A stretch of DNA of 64,000 bases from JBFHIJ01 sp041596515 (GTDB lineage: Bacteria > Bacteroidota > Ignavibacteria > Kapaibacteriales > UBA2268). Every line of letters starts with the position of its first letter. Position 1 is the stretch's first letter. Under the pieces are notes generated by a model that did not search any database, had not been told where the DNA came from, and worked only from the letters and a program-made list of their open reading frames with translations. Shown here piece by piece: positions 1-9,644 of the stretch. The stretch spans positions 62,001 to 126,000 of the forward strand of contig JBFHIJ010000005.1 of NCBI GenBank assembly GCA_041596515.1, in the 5' to 3' direction. Position numbers and translations under genes: made by a program.

Positions 1-1358
1 TTACCATCTATTCCAAAATTATTATCACTTAAGGCATTGCCATATATAGCGCAAGTATCATAGCTTGGGCTGTTCCTGTCAAATCCGCGTGGAGGAATTC
101 TATTGTCCTTTACAAATTGAGATGCTTTCAATAAAGCAAAAGTAGGATTACCATTCACATCTGCCGGAGTGGCTTCCCAGATTTGAATTTCTTCATCAGT
201 TTGTATAGTATCGCTATGCCCAAAAGTAACATTTGGATTATTCAAAATTCTTCCCTTGTCTGATGGCGTACCTGATTCATAATATACTATACCATCCGAA
301 TCTTTAATAATTAACTGAAGCCACATCCTTCTAAAAGGAATTCCTGAAGGTAATTTGTGACCTGTCAGATTTGTTACTTCTACTTGAATATAGTCACCTT
401 GATGAGCTAAAGTAAGATTTGCTGCTTTCGCCAAATTGTTTTTTGTTGCTTGTATAGTATTATCATACAATGTCGAATTTGCAGACATGGTGCTACCATT
501 GGCTTCCATACTCTTTATTATTCCCAACATATAAGCATTTCCACCAACGAAGTCATGCTTCCAAAATGGTGAGCGTAAGGTTGTATTCCATGCAGGAACA
601 GTCGCAATGTCTATGCCTTCGTCAATTCTCGGCATGTGACATTCCTGACAGCTCTGACCTTCGGCAGGGAAGCTGCTAATTTTCCATTCTATATACGGAG
701 TTTGCTCAGGGAAAGTCCCGGCAGGAACTCCACTATCATCAAAATATGGTGCAAAAAGAGTGTGACAGGTAGCGCATAGCTCCGAATGAGCCATTGCCGC
801 TCTATACTCAGGTGTATAGTTGACATTATTTTGCATTGGATTGAGTAATGGATTTTGATAAGGTCCATAGATTTTTCTACTGTTATCTATTAGATAATTT
901 CCAGAGTAAGAAGCAGCAGATTCGAATTCCGAATTTTGTACTTGGTGGCATACAGTGCAACTTACTCCGTCTAAAGCGAGCTCATTTTGGTAAAGGTCGG
1001 AAAGCATGAAACTCTCAGAACCTCCTTCTTTTGCCTGCCTATTACCCATAGGAGCGTGGCATCTTGTGCAAGTGGATTCAATAATATCGCTGTATTCCTG
1101 ATGAGCGTGTGACTCTTCGGAGACAACTGCTCGCCAAAGTGGATCTTTTGCTGAATGAGCCATCATAGTGCTCCTCCAAAGAGTAACAGGAGACACATCT
1201 ACTCCCTGGTAGTCGAGAGCCACTCCGTCAGATTCGTGGCACATAACGCAATTACCCGAACCACTAAATAAAGAACTGGTTTGAATAGTGAGTAAGCTCA
1301 GAGCATATAAGGAAATTGCTCCTAAGGCTAATAATACAATTACAATAATCTTTTTCAT
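1..1358 (-). CDS. Multihaem cytochrome c, exported (partial, C-terminus off window)
   Basis: The reading frame opens with ATG at 1358 and stays open to the left edge, about 452 residues, so the end is missing. The N-terminus is a signal peptide or anchor (MKKIIVIVLLALGAISLYAL). Five c-type haem sites CxxCH are seen: CVMCH near residue 37, CTRCH 97, CTVCH 134, CATCH 195 and CQECH 237. After about residue 240 I see no further haem motif; this part looks like a beta-rich domain (LTGHKLPSGIPFRR). Spare His residues such as MAHS could be distal ligands. Role: periplasmic electron transfer; the donor and acceptor are unknown. It resembles the cytochrome c554-like multihaem group common in FCB genomes, but the exact family is not settled. 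It is divergent from the E2 gene and no partner oxidoreductase is visible in the window. Confidence 0.85.
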   Translation of the reverse strand, partial: MKKIIVIVLLALGAISLYALSLLTIQTSSLFSGSGNCVMCHESDGVALDYQGVDVSPVTLWRSTMMAHSAKDPLWRAVVSEESHAHQEYSDIIESTCTRCHAPMGNRQAKEGGSESFMLSDLYQNELALDGVSCTVCHQVQNSEFESAASYSGNYLIDNSRKIYGPYQNPLLNPMQNNVNYTPEYRAAMAHSELCATCHTLFAPYFDDSGVPAGTFPEQTPYIEWKISSFPAEGQSCQECHMPRIDEGIDIATVPAWNTTLRSPFWKHDFVGGNAYMLGIIKSMEANGSTMSANSTLYDNTIQATKNNLAKAANLTLAHQGDYIQVEVTNLTGHKLPSGIPFRRMWLQLIIKDSDGIVYYESGTPSDKGRILNNPNVTFGHSDTIQTDEEIQIWEATPADVNGNPTFALLKASQFVKDNRIPPRGFDRNSPSYDTCAIYGNALSDNNFGIDG

Positions 1359-1830
1359 AAAAACCTCCAATTAAAATGCTTTACAGTAATATACACAGCT
1401 AACATGAAAAAGTAAAATAGCAGAAAGGTCATTATCTCAATTATTCATCATGTTTTTAAGGAGGCATTTCTAAGCTATGATTATTTGCTTGTTAGTTGAT
1501 ATTATTTTAGGTGTAAAATGGCTAATATAAGAGAAATTCATCCTATCTAAAACAATGCATTAAGGTGTTTGGCTACACTAAATAATGTGTAAAATAAAAT
1601 ATTGAAAAACTCAAAAATATTTTTGATTCTTTCCACTTGATTATATTTGCGAATGGCAATAAGGATAAGTTTGTTCCGTTTAATGAATATTGTTTGGCGA
1701 GGCAAAATATTGAATGTCTGTTAAAGACTTAATTTACTTTCGAGTTACAGTATTTTTGTTTCTCATTCGTACTTAGAATATGCTATTAAAATAATACAGA
1801 ATATAAATATTTCTATAGTGGAGTTATATC
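1359..1830. other. Intergenic region between divergent cytochrome and E2 genes
   Basis: This 472-base AT-rich stretch must carry the promoters of both divergent genes. I see no convincing open frame, long inverted repeat or RNA gene. A purine-rich SD (TGGAG) lies just before the E2 start at 1831. Confidence 0.6.
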
Positions 1831-3498
1831 ATGAAATTAGAAATTGTAATGCCAAAAATGGGTGAATCATTGCAGGAAGGAACAATCACTAAATGGTTGA
1901 AAAACGTAGGCGATAAAGTAGAAAGAGACGAAATGATTTTAGAAATATCTACAGATAAGGTTGATACTGAGGTGCCTTCACCTAATGAAGGGACTTTAGT
2001 AGAAATTAGTGCTCAAGAGGGCGAAACTGTGGAAGTGGGATCTGTTATTGCATATATTGAAACAGATGCCACTGCTGCAGCTGATGCACCAAAAGAAGAA
2101 GTTAAAACGGAAACTCCGGCTGAGGAAAAAACTCCTGCTGTGTCAGGTTCTGCTAATCTTGTTGATTTAGTAATGCCAAAAATGGGTGAATCATTGCAGG
2201 AAGGAACAATCACTAAATGGCTAAAAAGTGTAGGTGATAAAGTAGAAAGAGATGAAATGGTTCTTGAAATATCTACTGATAAAGTAGATACAGAAGTTCC
2301 GTCTCCTGTAGCCGGTATACTTGCAGAAATCATAGCTCAAGAGGGAGAAACTGTAGAAGTTGGATCTGTTATTGGTAAGATGTCCAGCGGAGATGCTCCG
2401 GTTCAGGCTTCAGCTCCTGCGGCTGCACCTAAAGAGGAAGCAACTAAGCCTGCTGCAAGCAAAGCTGCTCAGCCAAGTCAAAATCACATAACTACCCCTG
2501 TATCAGGTGGAACTTATGATATACCTACCAGAGATGGCGAAGATTTCTTTTCACCTTTAGTTAGAAAAATTGCTGAAGAAAATAAAGTTAGCTTAGAAGA
2601 GTTAAAACAAATTAAAGGATCAGGTGCTGGCGGGAGAGTTGCCAAAACTGATCTGATGGATTATATTGATAACAGAGGATCTGCTCCTGCTCAATCAGCT
2701 GCTACAAGTGTTGCACCTCAGAGTCAGCAAAAAGCTACTACAACTGCTGCACCAAAAGCAACTCCTGCGCCGGTTGCACATGGAGATGATGTAGAAATTA
2801 TCCCTATGGATAGAGTTCGCCAGTTGATTGCAGATCACATGGTATATTCAAAAACTACTTCTCCTCACGTAACTTCTGTAGCCGAAGCTGACGTTACAAA
2901 CATTGTTAAGTTCAGAAATAAATTTAAAGATGAATTTTTAAAACGTGAAGGCTTTAAACTTACGTTTACTCCATTCTTTGCTCAAGCAGTAATAGAAGGT
3001 CTAAAAAAATTCCCAATGGTGAATGTTTCTGTAGATGGTAAAAACATCATACGCCACAAACGCATCAACTTGGGAGTTGCGACTGCTTTGGATGACGGTA
3101 ATCTAATCGTACCTGTAATCAAATCTGCAGAAGCACTAAACATTACAGGTTTAGGCCGCTCAGTAAATGATTTAGCAGCCAGGGCAAGATCAAAACGTTT
3201 GGATCCAAGTGATATCCAGGGTGGTACATTTACGATTACTAATGTGGGTACTTTCGGGACTCTATTTGGCACTCCTATTATCAATCAACCTCAAGCAGGT
3301 ATTTTTGGTATCGGAGCCATCCAGAAACGTGCAGTAGTGAAACAATTAGACGGTATGGATGTAGTTGTTCCGCGGGATATGGTTTATATATCTTTGACTT
3401 ATGATCACAGAGTAGTGGATGGTATGCTCGCAGGGCAGTGCTTGAAAGCAATCGCAGACGCACTGGAAAACATGAATGAAAAAACACTCTCCATCTAA
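1831..3498 (+). CDS. Dihydrolipoamide acyltransferase (E2) of a 2-oxoacid dehydrogenase complex, two lipoyl domains
   Basis: E2 core enzyme: it moves an acyl group from its swinging lipoyl arm to CoA. The order is lipoyl domain 1 (residues 1-78, lipoyl Lys43 in STDKVDTE), lipoyl domain 2 (about 110-185, Lys150), Ala/Pro/Lys linkers, a peripheral E1/E3-binding domain (about 240-278, with GAGGRVAKTDL) and the catalytic domain (about 320-555) with the active-site motif DHRVVDG near residue 522. All key residues are present and 555 residues is normal for a two-lipoyl E2. The motif MPKMGES resembles the 2-oxoglutarate/branched-chain type as much as pyruvate E2, so the substrate is open. It stands alone; E1 and E3 must be elsewhere. 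SD TGGAG precedes the ATG. The two lipoyl domains are almost identical in DNA over a 51-base run. Confidence 0.95.
   Translation: MKLEIVMPKMGESLQEGTITKWLKNVGDKVERDEMILEISTDKVDTEVPSPNEGTLVEISAQEGETVEVGSVIAYIETDATAAADAPKEEVKTETPAEEKTPAVSGSANLVDLVMPKMGESLQEGTITKWLKSVGDKVERDEMVLEISTDKVDTEVPSPVAGILAEIIAQEGETVEVGSVIGKMSSGDAPVQASAPAAAPKEEATKPAASKAAQPSQNHITTPVSGGTYDIPTRDGEDFFSPLVRKIAEENKVSLEELKQIKGSGAGGRVAKTDLMDYIDNRGSAPAQSAATSVAPQSQQKATTTAAPKATPAPVAHGDDVEIIPMDRVRQLIADHMVYSKTTSPHVTSVAEADVTNIVKFRNKFKDEFLKREGFKLTFTPFFAQAVIEGLKKFPMVNVSVDGKNIIRHKRINLGVATALDDGNLIVPVIKSAEALNITGLGRSVNDLAARARSKRLDPSDIQGGTFTITNVGTFGTLFGTPIINQPQAGIFGIGAIQKRAVVKQLDGMDVVVPRDMVYISLTYDHRVVDGMLAGQCLKAIADALENMNEKTLSI
1846..2220 (+). 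repeat. Exact 51-base direct repeat in the two lipoyl domains of E2
   Basis: Bases 1846-1896 and 2170-2220 are identical by eye, and the flanking lipoyl-domain sequence is also very similar. They code for the same segment of lipoyl domains 1 and 2. This points to a recent domain duplication or ongoing gene conversion within the gene. Confidence 0.9.
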
Positions 3499-3515
3499 AT
3501 AGAGAATGTTTACAT

Positions 3516-3558
3516 CTTACAGAAAAAGCCGGCTACATTAGTCGGCTTTTTCTGTAAG
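3516..3558 (+). terminator. Intrinsic terminator of the E2 gene
   Basis: Perfect 16-base inverted repeat (3516-3531 with 3543-3558), core AAAAAGCCG/CGGCTTTTT, 11-base loop, 18 bases after the stop codon. The A and T runs are inside the stem, so it could work in both directions. Confidence 0.85.
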
Positions 3559-3568
3559 ACATTTGCAC

Positions 3569-3604
3569 AAAAAAAAGGCATACATGGAGAAGTATACCTT
3601 TTGC
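3569..3604 (-). terminator. Intrinsic terminator of the ferritin-like gene
   Basis: Stem AAAAGGCATAC (3573-3583) pairs with GTATACCTTTT (3592-3602) with one G-U pair. On the minus strand it is followed by a run of T. It lies 33 bases past the stop of the gene at 3637-4047. Confidence 0.7.
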
Positions 3605-3636
3605 TATGTTTTGATTGCTTTGGAAGCAAATTGAAT

Positions 3637-4047
3637 CTATTTATCCTTCAGAGCTGTCAGATTATCTAAAAGTTTGTCATGCTTTTCTTCGTCATGCAGC
3701 AAATACTCTAGTAAATAGTTGACATATTCATTTTTATTTTCTTTCTTTGCATCTTTTGCGAGTTCGATTACTTTGCGTTCCATAGCATCGTGTTCTTCGA
3801 TCAAGTCCCAAAACTCATCAAGCTCTTCTTTACTCATCGAAAAATCGTATTTATCAAAGCTATCTATTATCAGCTGCTCTACTCTTCTATGCATCACCGA
3901 ATCCTGCCTGATAATTTCCATCACAATTTGTACCAGCGGGTTGGTAGTTTGGCGAATAATTTCTGTAGTGCTCTTAACTGCTTCATCTTCTATATGCTGC
4001 CAAGCCTTAAGTACTTTTAGCAACTTCTCATTATTTTGATTTGACAT
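3637..4047 (-). CDS. Ferritin-like four-helix protein, function unknown
   Basis: A 136-residue all-helical, highly charged soluble protein without signal peptide. Four predicted helices carry metal-ligand-like residues: HIEDEAVKS (about 18-26), IRQDSVMHRR (about 46-55), EEHDAMERK (about 84-92) and LLHDEEKHDKLL (about 116-127). The repeated E/H spacing resembles ferritin-like diiron proteins such as the rubrerythrin family, but I cannot show that the set of ligands is complete. It has its own terminator and is monocistronic. Alternatives: a haemerythrin-like or purely structural helical bundle. Confidence 0.6.
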   Translation of the reverse strand: MSNQNNEKLLKVLKAWQHIEDEAVKSTTEIIRQTTNPLVQIVMEIIRQDSVMHRRVEQLIIDSFDKYDFSMSKEELDEFWDLIEEHDAMERKVIELAKDAKKENKNEYVNYLLEYLLHDEEKHDKLLDNLTALKDK

Positions 4048-4126
4048 CGATTTGATTCCTCTTCATATTATTTATCGTCAACAAATATAAATGACAATTA
4101 GCTTTTCTCAATATTGCCTAAAATAT

Positions 4127-4167
4127 AAAAAAAACTGCTCCATTTAGTAAAATAGAGCAGTTTTTTT
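4127..4167 (-). terminator. Intrinsic terminator of the large chemoreceptor gene
   Basis: Stem CTGCTC (4135-4140) with GAGCAG (4155-4160), extended by A and T runs on both sides. It lies 24 bases past the stop of the gene at 4191. Confidence 0.85.
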
Positions 4168-4190
4168 ATATCGGAATTTTGCTAAATAAC

Positions 4191-7100
4191 TTAGTGAGGC
4201 ATTAAATGTCTTCTGTCCCTACCACTTATCTCTTTTGGATTATCATCTGAATCAATTTTAAATTGATTAACTACGAGATTTAACTGTGAAGTATACTCAG
4301 TCATTCTCGTAGCAGCTTCAGCAATGTATGAGATTTGCTCTGCGGTATCTTGGGAAACGGAGGAAATAGCCGTAATATTTTTTGCAATTTGCTCAGTAGT
4401 TGCTGACTGCTGCTCACTTGCAGAAGCAATTTGCATTATCATTTCTATTACGTTATTTGTACTTCCAACGATATTAGAAAGTGACTGACCTGCCTGATCT
4501 GCCAACTCAATACCTTGTTGAACTTCGTCATTACCTTTTTTCATAATACCTACTGCACTTTCAGTTTCTCCTTGGACGCCTTTGATCATAGTAGCAATTT
4601 GCTTAGTAGCCTCAGTTGTTCGCTCAGCAAGCTTACGCACTTCATCAGCAACTACTGCAAATCCACGTCCTTGCTCTCCGGCTCTGGCAGCTTCGATAGC
4701 TGCGTTTAGTGCTAATAGATTAGTTTGATCTGCAATCTCATCAATAACTGAAACAATCTGTCCAATTTGCTGACTGGATTCTCCAAGCTTTTGGATATTA
4801 TCCGCAGATTGTCTTACTACATTAGCAATGTCCTGCATTTTTGTAACAGTGTTACTAACTATAGTACCACCTTTAGAAGCAATTTGACCATTATTTTTGG
4901 CTTCTATTGAAGTTTTATTTGCATTGTTGGCATTTTCAGTAACAGTCTGAGCCATTTCTTCAATTGCTGTGGCTATTTCCTCAGCCTGAGAGCTTTGCTC
5001 TTGTGATGCAGTGGCTACATTGCCGGAGTTTGCGTTTATTTCGTTAGAAGCTTCAGAAACGGCATTAACTACTTCTATAACATTCTTTATCAAATCTTGT
5101 AGAGAGCCACCTAATGAGTTTATATTAGAACTGAGCTTATCAAACTCTCCTTCGTATGAGCCAAACATCCTTGCTCTTAAATCACCTGCCGCTAGAGTTT
5201 CTAACACCTGACCTGCTTCGTTTAGAGGCTCTGCCATGGCATTCATTATATTATTCATACCCTCTACCATACCTCTCCATAAACCTGAATAAGACTCAAC
5301 GTTTGTTCTTATATCAAGTTGTCCATTGATAGATGCCTCAGTCTGATTATAAATATCTTGAGAAAATCTTTCAATTACACCAACGCAAGTGTTGATATTA
5401 TCAGCCATTGCTTTATACTCGCCTTTAAACTCATCAGTAAGTTTATCAAACTGAGTACCATTACTAATGGCATCTGCAAAGTTAGCTGCGATGTGAAGTG
5501 GTGTGACCAAATTATCAATTGTTGTGTTAAATCCATTAATAACATCTGCAAACTCGCCTCTGTGCTTACTTGCATCTGCCCTTTGGTCTAATTTACCCTC
5601 TTCAGCATGCATAGCAAGCTCTTCAGCATCGGTGACAAGAAGTTTAATAGCCTTAATCATGACTATAAATGAAGGAACTAACTCGTCATTATCGCTTCTT
5701 TTACCAACTTTTGATAAATGTTCAAGATCTTCCATATTTCCATTGCTTAAGTTCACTGTTATTTTTAGGATATGTTGCAATCTGCTAATCACATCTTTGC
5801 TATTTTGTTGTTGCTCTAACCATATTCCCTCATAACCTTCAGCAAAATCAATCTTATAGTTATTTACAGAGATAGATTTCAAAATATCATTCATATCATT
5901 TACAGGTTTAGCTACAGACTCTTTCATTTCATTAAGGCCTGAGACCAAATCTTTCCATCCATTTTGGAATTTATTTGTATCGCAGCTATAGTCTAAATTA
6001 CCGTGACGAACTTCTTTTGCCAAAGAATCCAATTCGGACACTACATTGATAAGATTCTTACGAAGCATATCGCATCTTTCATTTGCTATAACTTGCTTGC
6101 CTGGTAGTGTCTGTAAAATAGCTTCAAAATTACCATCTGCATATTCTTTAACTATTTCCAGAATCATCAGAGCTGCGTTAACATGAATATATACTGTGGA
6201 ATTAAATCCTGTAGCCATTGTGTTATATGCACCGGTAAATTTGGATGCATCAATAGTATGTTCTATATCTCCTGCTTTATGTAGGTCGTGCATCTGATTC
6301 ATTTCGAAAATAAAATTATTTAAGTTGTCTATCAACTGATTGATATTGACTTTTATTTCGTTGAAATCACCTTTTGCATCATCAGTAATTTTTGCTGGGA
6401 TATCGCCTTTTGAAATTCGGTCTATATATTCTGCTGTAATGTTGAGTGGATTGATAACTGCGTCTAAAGTATCATTAATACCACCAACTATATCATTAAA
6501 TGCTCCTTTGAATTTGCCTGCATCACCTCTTAAATCAAGGCGTCCCATCACTACTGCTTCAGAAACAGTATTTAGTTCTGTAATAACATTAAGCAAGTTA
6601 TTTCTTAACAGATCCATTGCCTCATTTGCAATAACCTGTTTGCCCGGTAATGGTTCAAGCACTTCTGACATATTACCTTCGGCATAAGATTTTAAGATAC
6701 CAAGTATCTTGAGCAAATTGGAAATATGAATATTTGCAACATTATTAACACCCTCAGACATTTCTTTATATACGCCAAGGAAATTATCAGGGTGCATTAA
6801 TATATCAATCTCGCCTGCTTTTTGCTCTTTGTACATAGTGCGCATATCATTTACAAAGAAATCAAGAGTATCAATAAGTTGGTTTATATTGTTCTTAATC
6901 TCGTTGAAATCGCCTCTGTAGTCATCTGTAATTTTAGAAGGAATATCTCCTTTTGAAATTCTATCTACATATTCAGCCGTCATATTTAGTGGTTGTATCA
7001 CAGCATCTAAAGTATTATTTACACCAGAAACTATTTCTTTGTAGGAACCTTCAAATCCTGTAACATTGCATCTTTTGTCTAATCTTCCATTTGTAGTGGC

Positions 7101-8447
7101 AACTGTGATGTCACCTAATTCATTAATAACCGATTCGATTGCTTGTTTCATATTCCTAAAACTATTAGCTAATATGCCAATCTCATCTTTTTTGTCATAT
7201 TCAATATTATTCGCAAGATTACCGGATGCTAGCTGATCTGCAATAATAGCAATGTCGTCTAATGGTTTCATAGTTTTTTTAGTAAACCAAAAAGCAAATA
7301 GTCCCATTAAAACATTAACAATTAGAGCCGTAACTATTGAAATCCAAATTAAGCTAACCAGCACACTCATCATGTTATCACTGAGTTCCATAAAATCCGA
7401 TTTATAGGCACTAACCCCAATTACCCAGTCCCATGGTTCATAATAAACCACCATAGTAAGCTTTTCACGTGGCTTATCTTCTCCGGGATTTTGCCAGAAA
7501 TAGTTATAAGCACCACTTTCATTTCCTTCTAAAGTATTTGCCAAATTAACTATGTCTTGAGCGACTTTCGATGTAGCTTTATTAGTAGATTCTATTAGGT
7601 TAATACCAACTTGTTTGTCATCTTTAGCAATTATATATTCACCTTTTTTAGGTCCATTTCCTTGTAAGGAAAACACGTAACCGTCTTTACCAACTTCTAT
7701 ATCCATTATGTTTTGTCTTAATCTCTGATCACTTTCCTGCTGAACACCAACAGATAGAATGCCGATTACTTTTGCATTGTTGTCTAATATAGGCTGATAT
7801 ATGGTAAGGTATACTTTACCGACAACAAAATCAGACCCTCTAAATTCTTTTTTTGATAATATGGTTTGAATAACCGGATTTGGAGAACCATCAGGATTTG
7901 AAGCAGTGTAAAATGTACCTAAAGTACGTTTTCCTTCTGCATCAGGAGCCGTTGTAGCTACTCTTATCATGTCGCCGGCATCATTTGTTCTTTGAAAAAT
8001 GGAAATAGCTACATCCATAGTTTGACCAAGCTGATCAATCAGAGGAGTAGTCTTAGTCATATCGACTGAATTACCTAACCACTGCGTACCTAAATAAAAT
8101 TTTGGCAAATCAAAAGATAAAGTTTGCTCCATAAACTGATTATCAGCTTCCCAACTTACTTTTTCATTAGTTAGTTGCAAACCACCTTGAGCTTTTATTC
8201 TCTGATTTAATAATTCCAATGTGCTATTCAATTTACTATTGAGGACGCTATTAGAGGCATCACAAATTGAATATACATTCTTCGCAATTTGGCCGAGGTT
8301 TTGCTCAGTCATTTCACTTACCATTTTTATATTTTCTTCTTCCGCACTATTCTTTTCAATTGTAATAATTGAAATTAAAATAATAAGTGGAAGAGTAATA
8401 CATAAATTAGCAAGGAGAACAATTTTACTTCTAATCTTAAGTTGCAT
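4191..8447 (-). CDS. Methyl-accepting chemotaxis protein with Cache sensor and long HAMP-like array
   Basis: A transmembrane chemoreceptor of 1418 residues, about twice the usual size. TM1 is at 10-30, followed by a large periplasmic Cache-type sensor (about 35-355, with VYLTIYQPILDNNAKVIGIL and GKDGYVFSL), TM2 at about 360-388 and a canonical HAMP (about 390-445). Then comes an array (about 450-1140) of HAMP-like helical modules with recurring signatures such as RISKGDIP, ITDDYRGDFNEIK and LPGKQVIANE. The C-terminal signalling hairpin (about 1150-1395) has the classic tip (DQTNLLALNAAIEAARAGEQ). There is no CheR-binding tail. CheA/CheW are not nearby. The C-terminal two thirds are paralogous to the receptor at the right edge (62370-64000). 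Confidence 0.93.
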   Translation of the reverse strand: MQLKIRSKIVLLANLCITLPLIILISIITIEKNSAEEENIKMVSEMTEQNLGQIAKNVYSICDASNSVLNSKLNSTLELLNQRIKAQGGLQLTNEKVSWEADNQFMEQTLSFDLPKFYLGTQWLGNSVDMTKTTPLIDQLGQTMDVAISIFQRTNDAGDMIRVATTAPDAEGKRTLGTFYTASNPDGSPNPVIQTILSKKEFRGSDFVVGKVYLTIYQPILDNNAKVIGILSVGVQQESDQRLRQNIMDIEVGKDGYVFSLQGNGPKKGEYIIAKDDKQVGINLIESTNKATSKVAQDIVNLANTLEGNESGAYNYFWQNPGEDKPREKLTMVVYYEPWDWVIGVSAYKSDFMELSDNMMSVLVSLIWISIVTALIVNVLMGLFAFWFTKKTMKPLDDIAIIADQLASGNLANNIEYDKKDEIGILANSFRNMKQAIESVINELGDITVATTNGRLDKRCNVTGFEGSYKEIVSGVNNTLDAVIQPLNMTAEYVDRISKGDIPSKITDDYRGDFNEIKNNINQLIDTLDFFVNDMRTMYKEQKAGEIDILMHPDNFLGVYKEMSEGVNNVANIHISNLLKILGILKSYAEGNMSEVLEPLPGKQVIANEAMDLLRNNLLNVITELNTVSEAVVMGRLDLRGDAGKFKGAFNDIVGGINDTLDAVINPLNITAEYIDRISKGDIPAKITDDAKGDFNEIKVNINQLIDNLNNFIFEMNQMHDLHKAGDIEHTIDASKFTGAYNTMATGFNSTVYIHVNAALMILEIVKEYADGNFEAILQTLPGKQVIANERCDMLRKNLINVVSELDSLAKEVRHGNLDYSCDTNKFQNGWKDLVSGLNEMKESVAKPVNDMNDILKSISVNNYKIDFAEGYEGIWLEQQQNSKDVISRLQHILKITVNLSNGNMEDLEHLSKVGKRSDNDELVPSFIVMIKAIKLLVTDAEELAMHAEEGKLDQRADASKHRGEFADVINGFNTTIDNLVTPLHIAANFADAISNGTQFDKLTDEFKGEYKAMADNINTCVGVIERFSQDIYNQTEASINGQLDIRTNVESYSGLWRGMVEGMNNIMNAMAEPLNEAGQVLETLAAGDLRARMFGSYEGEFDKLSSNINSLGGSLQDLIKNVIEVVNAVSEASNEINANSGNVATASQEQSSQAEEIATAIEEMAQTVTENANNANKTSIEAKNNGQIASKGGTIVSNTVTKMQDIANVVRQSADNIQKLGESSQQIGQIVSVIDEIADQTNLLALNAAIEAARAGEQGRGFAVVADEVRKLAERTTEATKQIATMIKGVQGETESAVGIMKKGNDEVQQGIELADQAGQSLSNIVGSTNNVIEMIMQIASASEQQSATTEQIAKNITAISSVSQDTAEQISYIAEAATRMTEYTSQLNLVVNQFKIDSDDNPKEISGRDRRHLMPH

Positions 8448-8765
8448 GATAGTTCCTCTTTATTAATATACTGTGTGATACTATTTTAAATTTGCTTGGC
8501 AATATAAAGATATATATGTAAATAGTGGGCTATATTAAGATATATTAGGTATAAATATATTCAATATTATACCTATAATCATATAGATAGAATAACAACG
8601 GAAAAAGTTTTAGAGTGAAGTATATTATAAACCCGGATCCTTAATCCCAAAAATGTCATTTGAAAAGATGAAATAGCTCTAAAGCCATTGAATGGCAAGG
8701 GGTTCAATCCCTTGCCATTCAATAATGTTAATGCTTTTTTTTCTTTTCAAATTGCAGATCTCGGT
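8448..8765. other. Intergenic region between chemoreceptor and purC
   Basis: This AT-rich stretch separates two minus-strand genes. The only clear structure is the 15-base-pair hairpin at 8687-8723. The upstream part (8448-8640) should hold the chemoreceptor promoter. Confidence 0.6.
8687..8723. terminator. Perfect 15-bp hairpin downstream of purC
   Basis: ATTGAATGGCAAGGG (8687-8701) pairs perfectly with 8709-8723, loop GTTCAAT. It lies 43 bases past the purC stop. The T-run expected directly after a terminator on the minus strand is poor, so it may be a stem without T-tract or an mRNA-end stabiliser. Confidence 0.5.
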
Positions 8766-9644
8766 TTATCCTACTATCATGTCATAGGCGAGTTTATATT
8801 TTGATAGTGCTTTGTCTATTATTTCTTTAGGAAGCTTAGGTGCAGGTGGTTGCTTGTCCCAAGTTAAAGTTTCGAGATAGTCACGCAGAACCTGTTTGTC
8901 GAAATTAACAACTTCTCTGCCCGGAGCCCATTCTGATTTAAGCCAAAATCTGGAAGAATCAGGCGTAAGAGCTTCATCTATCAAAATCAAAGTTCCGTCG
9001 TCTAAAGTGCCAAATTCAAACTTAGTGTCACAAAGGATAATACCTTTACTATCCAAATACTCTGCTCCAAAGTTATAAAGTGCAATAGAAATATCTCTTA
9101 GTTTAGAAGCTGTTTCCATTCCTAGTATTTCCGCACACTGATCAAAATTTATATTTTCGTCGTGTCCTTCATCTGCTTTAGTTGCAGGAGTGAAGATTGG
9201 TTCGGGTAATTTGTCGTATTTCTGCAAACCTTCAGGTAGTTTGATTCCGGTGATTTTGCCGGTTTCCTGATATTCTTTCCAGCCGGAACCGGCAATATAT
9301 CCTCTGACTACAAATTCGACAGGCAGGGGGGTGGCTTTTTTTACGAGCATAGAGCGCCCTTCAAGCTCATCAGCGTATTTTTTACATACTTCAGGATAGT
9401 TATTTACATTATCAGATATAAAGTGATTAGGTATGATATCTGTTGTTATTTCAAACCAGAATTTGGAAATAGAAGAAAGCAATGCACCTTTGCCGGGTAC
9501 AGGTTCGTTCATGATTACATCAAACGCAGAAATTCTGTCAGAAGCTACAAAAAGAATATAATCTTCGACTTCGTACACTTCTCTGACTTTGCCTTTTCTA
9601 AGAAGTTTTATATCAGGAAAGTTTGTTTCAAAAACAGTTTTCAT
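8766..9644 (-). CDS. purC: Phosphoribosylaminoimidazole-succinocarboxamide synthase
   Basis: SAICAR synthase of de novo purine synthesis: joins CAIR and aspartate using ATP. The 292-residue protein is the longer form of the family (the short bacterial form has about 240). Seen: the N-terminal ATP-binding loop (LLRKGKVREVYEV), SDRISAFDV, VEFVVRGYIAGSGWKEY, DTKFEFG and the late motif LIDEALTPDSSRFW. All conserved blocks are present. Soluble, cytosolic. It stands alone, not in a pur cluster; the ATG at 9644 is the only sensible start. Confidence 0.97.
   Translation of the reverse strand: MKTVFETNFPDIKLLRKGKVREVYEVEDYILFVASDRISAFDVIMNEPVPGKGALLSSISKFWFEITTDIIPNHFISDNVNNYPEVCKKYADELEGRSMLVKKATPLPVEFVVRGYIAGSGWKEYQETGKITGIKLPEGLQKYDKLPEPIFTPATKADEGHDENINFDQCAEILGMETASKLRDISIALYNFGAEYLDSKGIILCDTKFEFGTLDDGTLILIDEALTPDSSRFWLKSEWAPGREVVNFDKQVLRDYLETLTWDKQPPAPKLPKEIIDKALSKYKLAYDMIVG

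Noticed and set aside
4500..8466. Several plus-strand frames opposite the large chemoreceptor
   Set aside because: They are shadows of the helical coding sequence, without SD or known motifs.
8680..8730. Possible tRNA because of the GTTCAAT loop and paired arms
   Set aside because: The stem is one continuous 15-bp hairpin; no acceptor, D or anticodon arms can be drawn.
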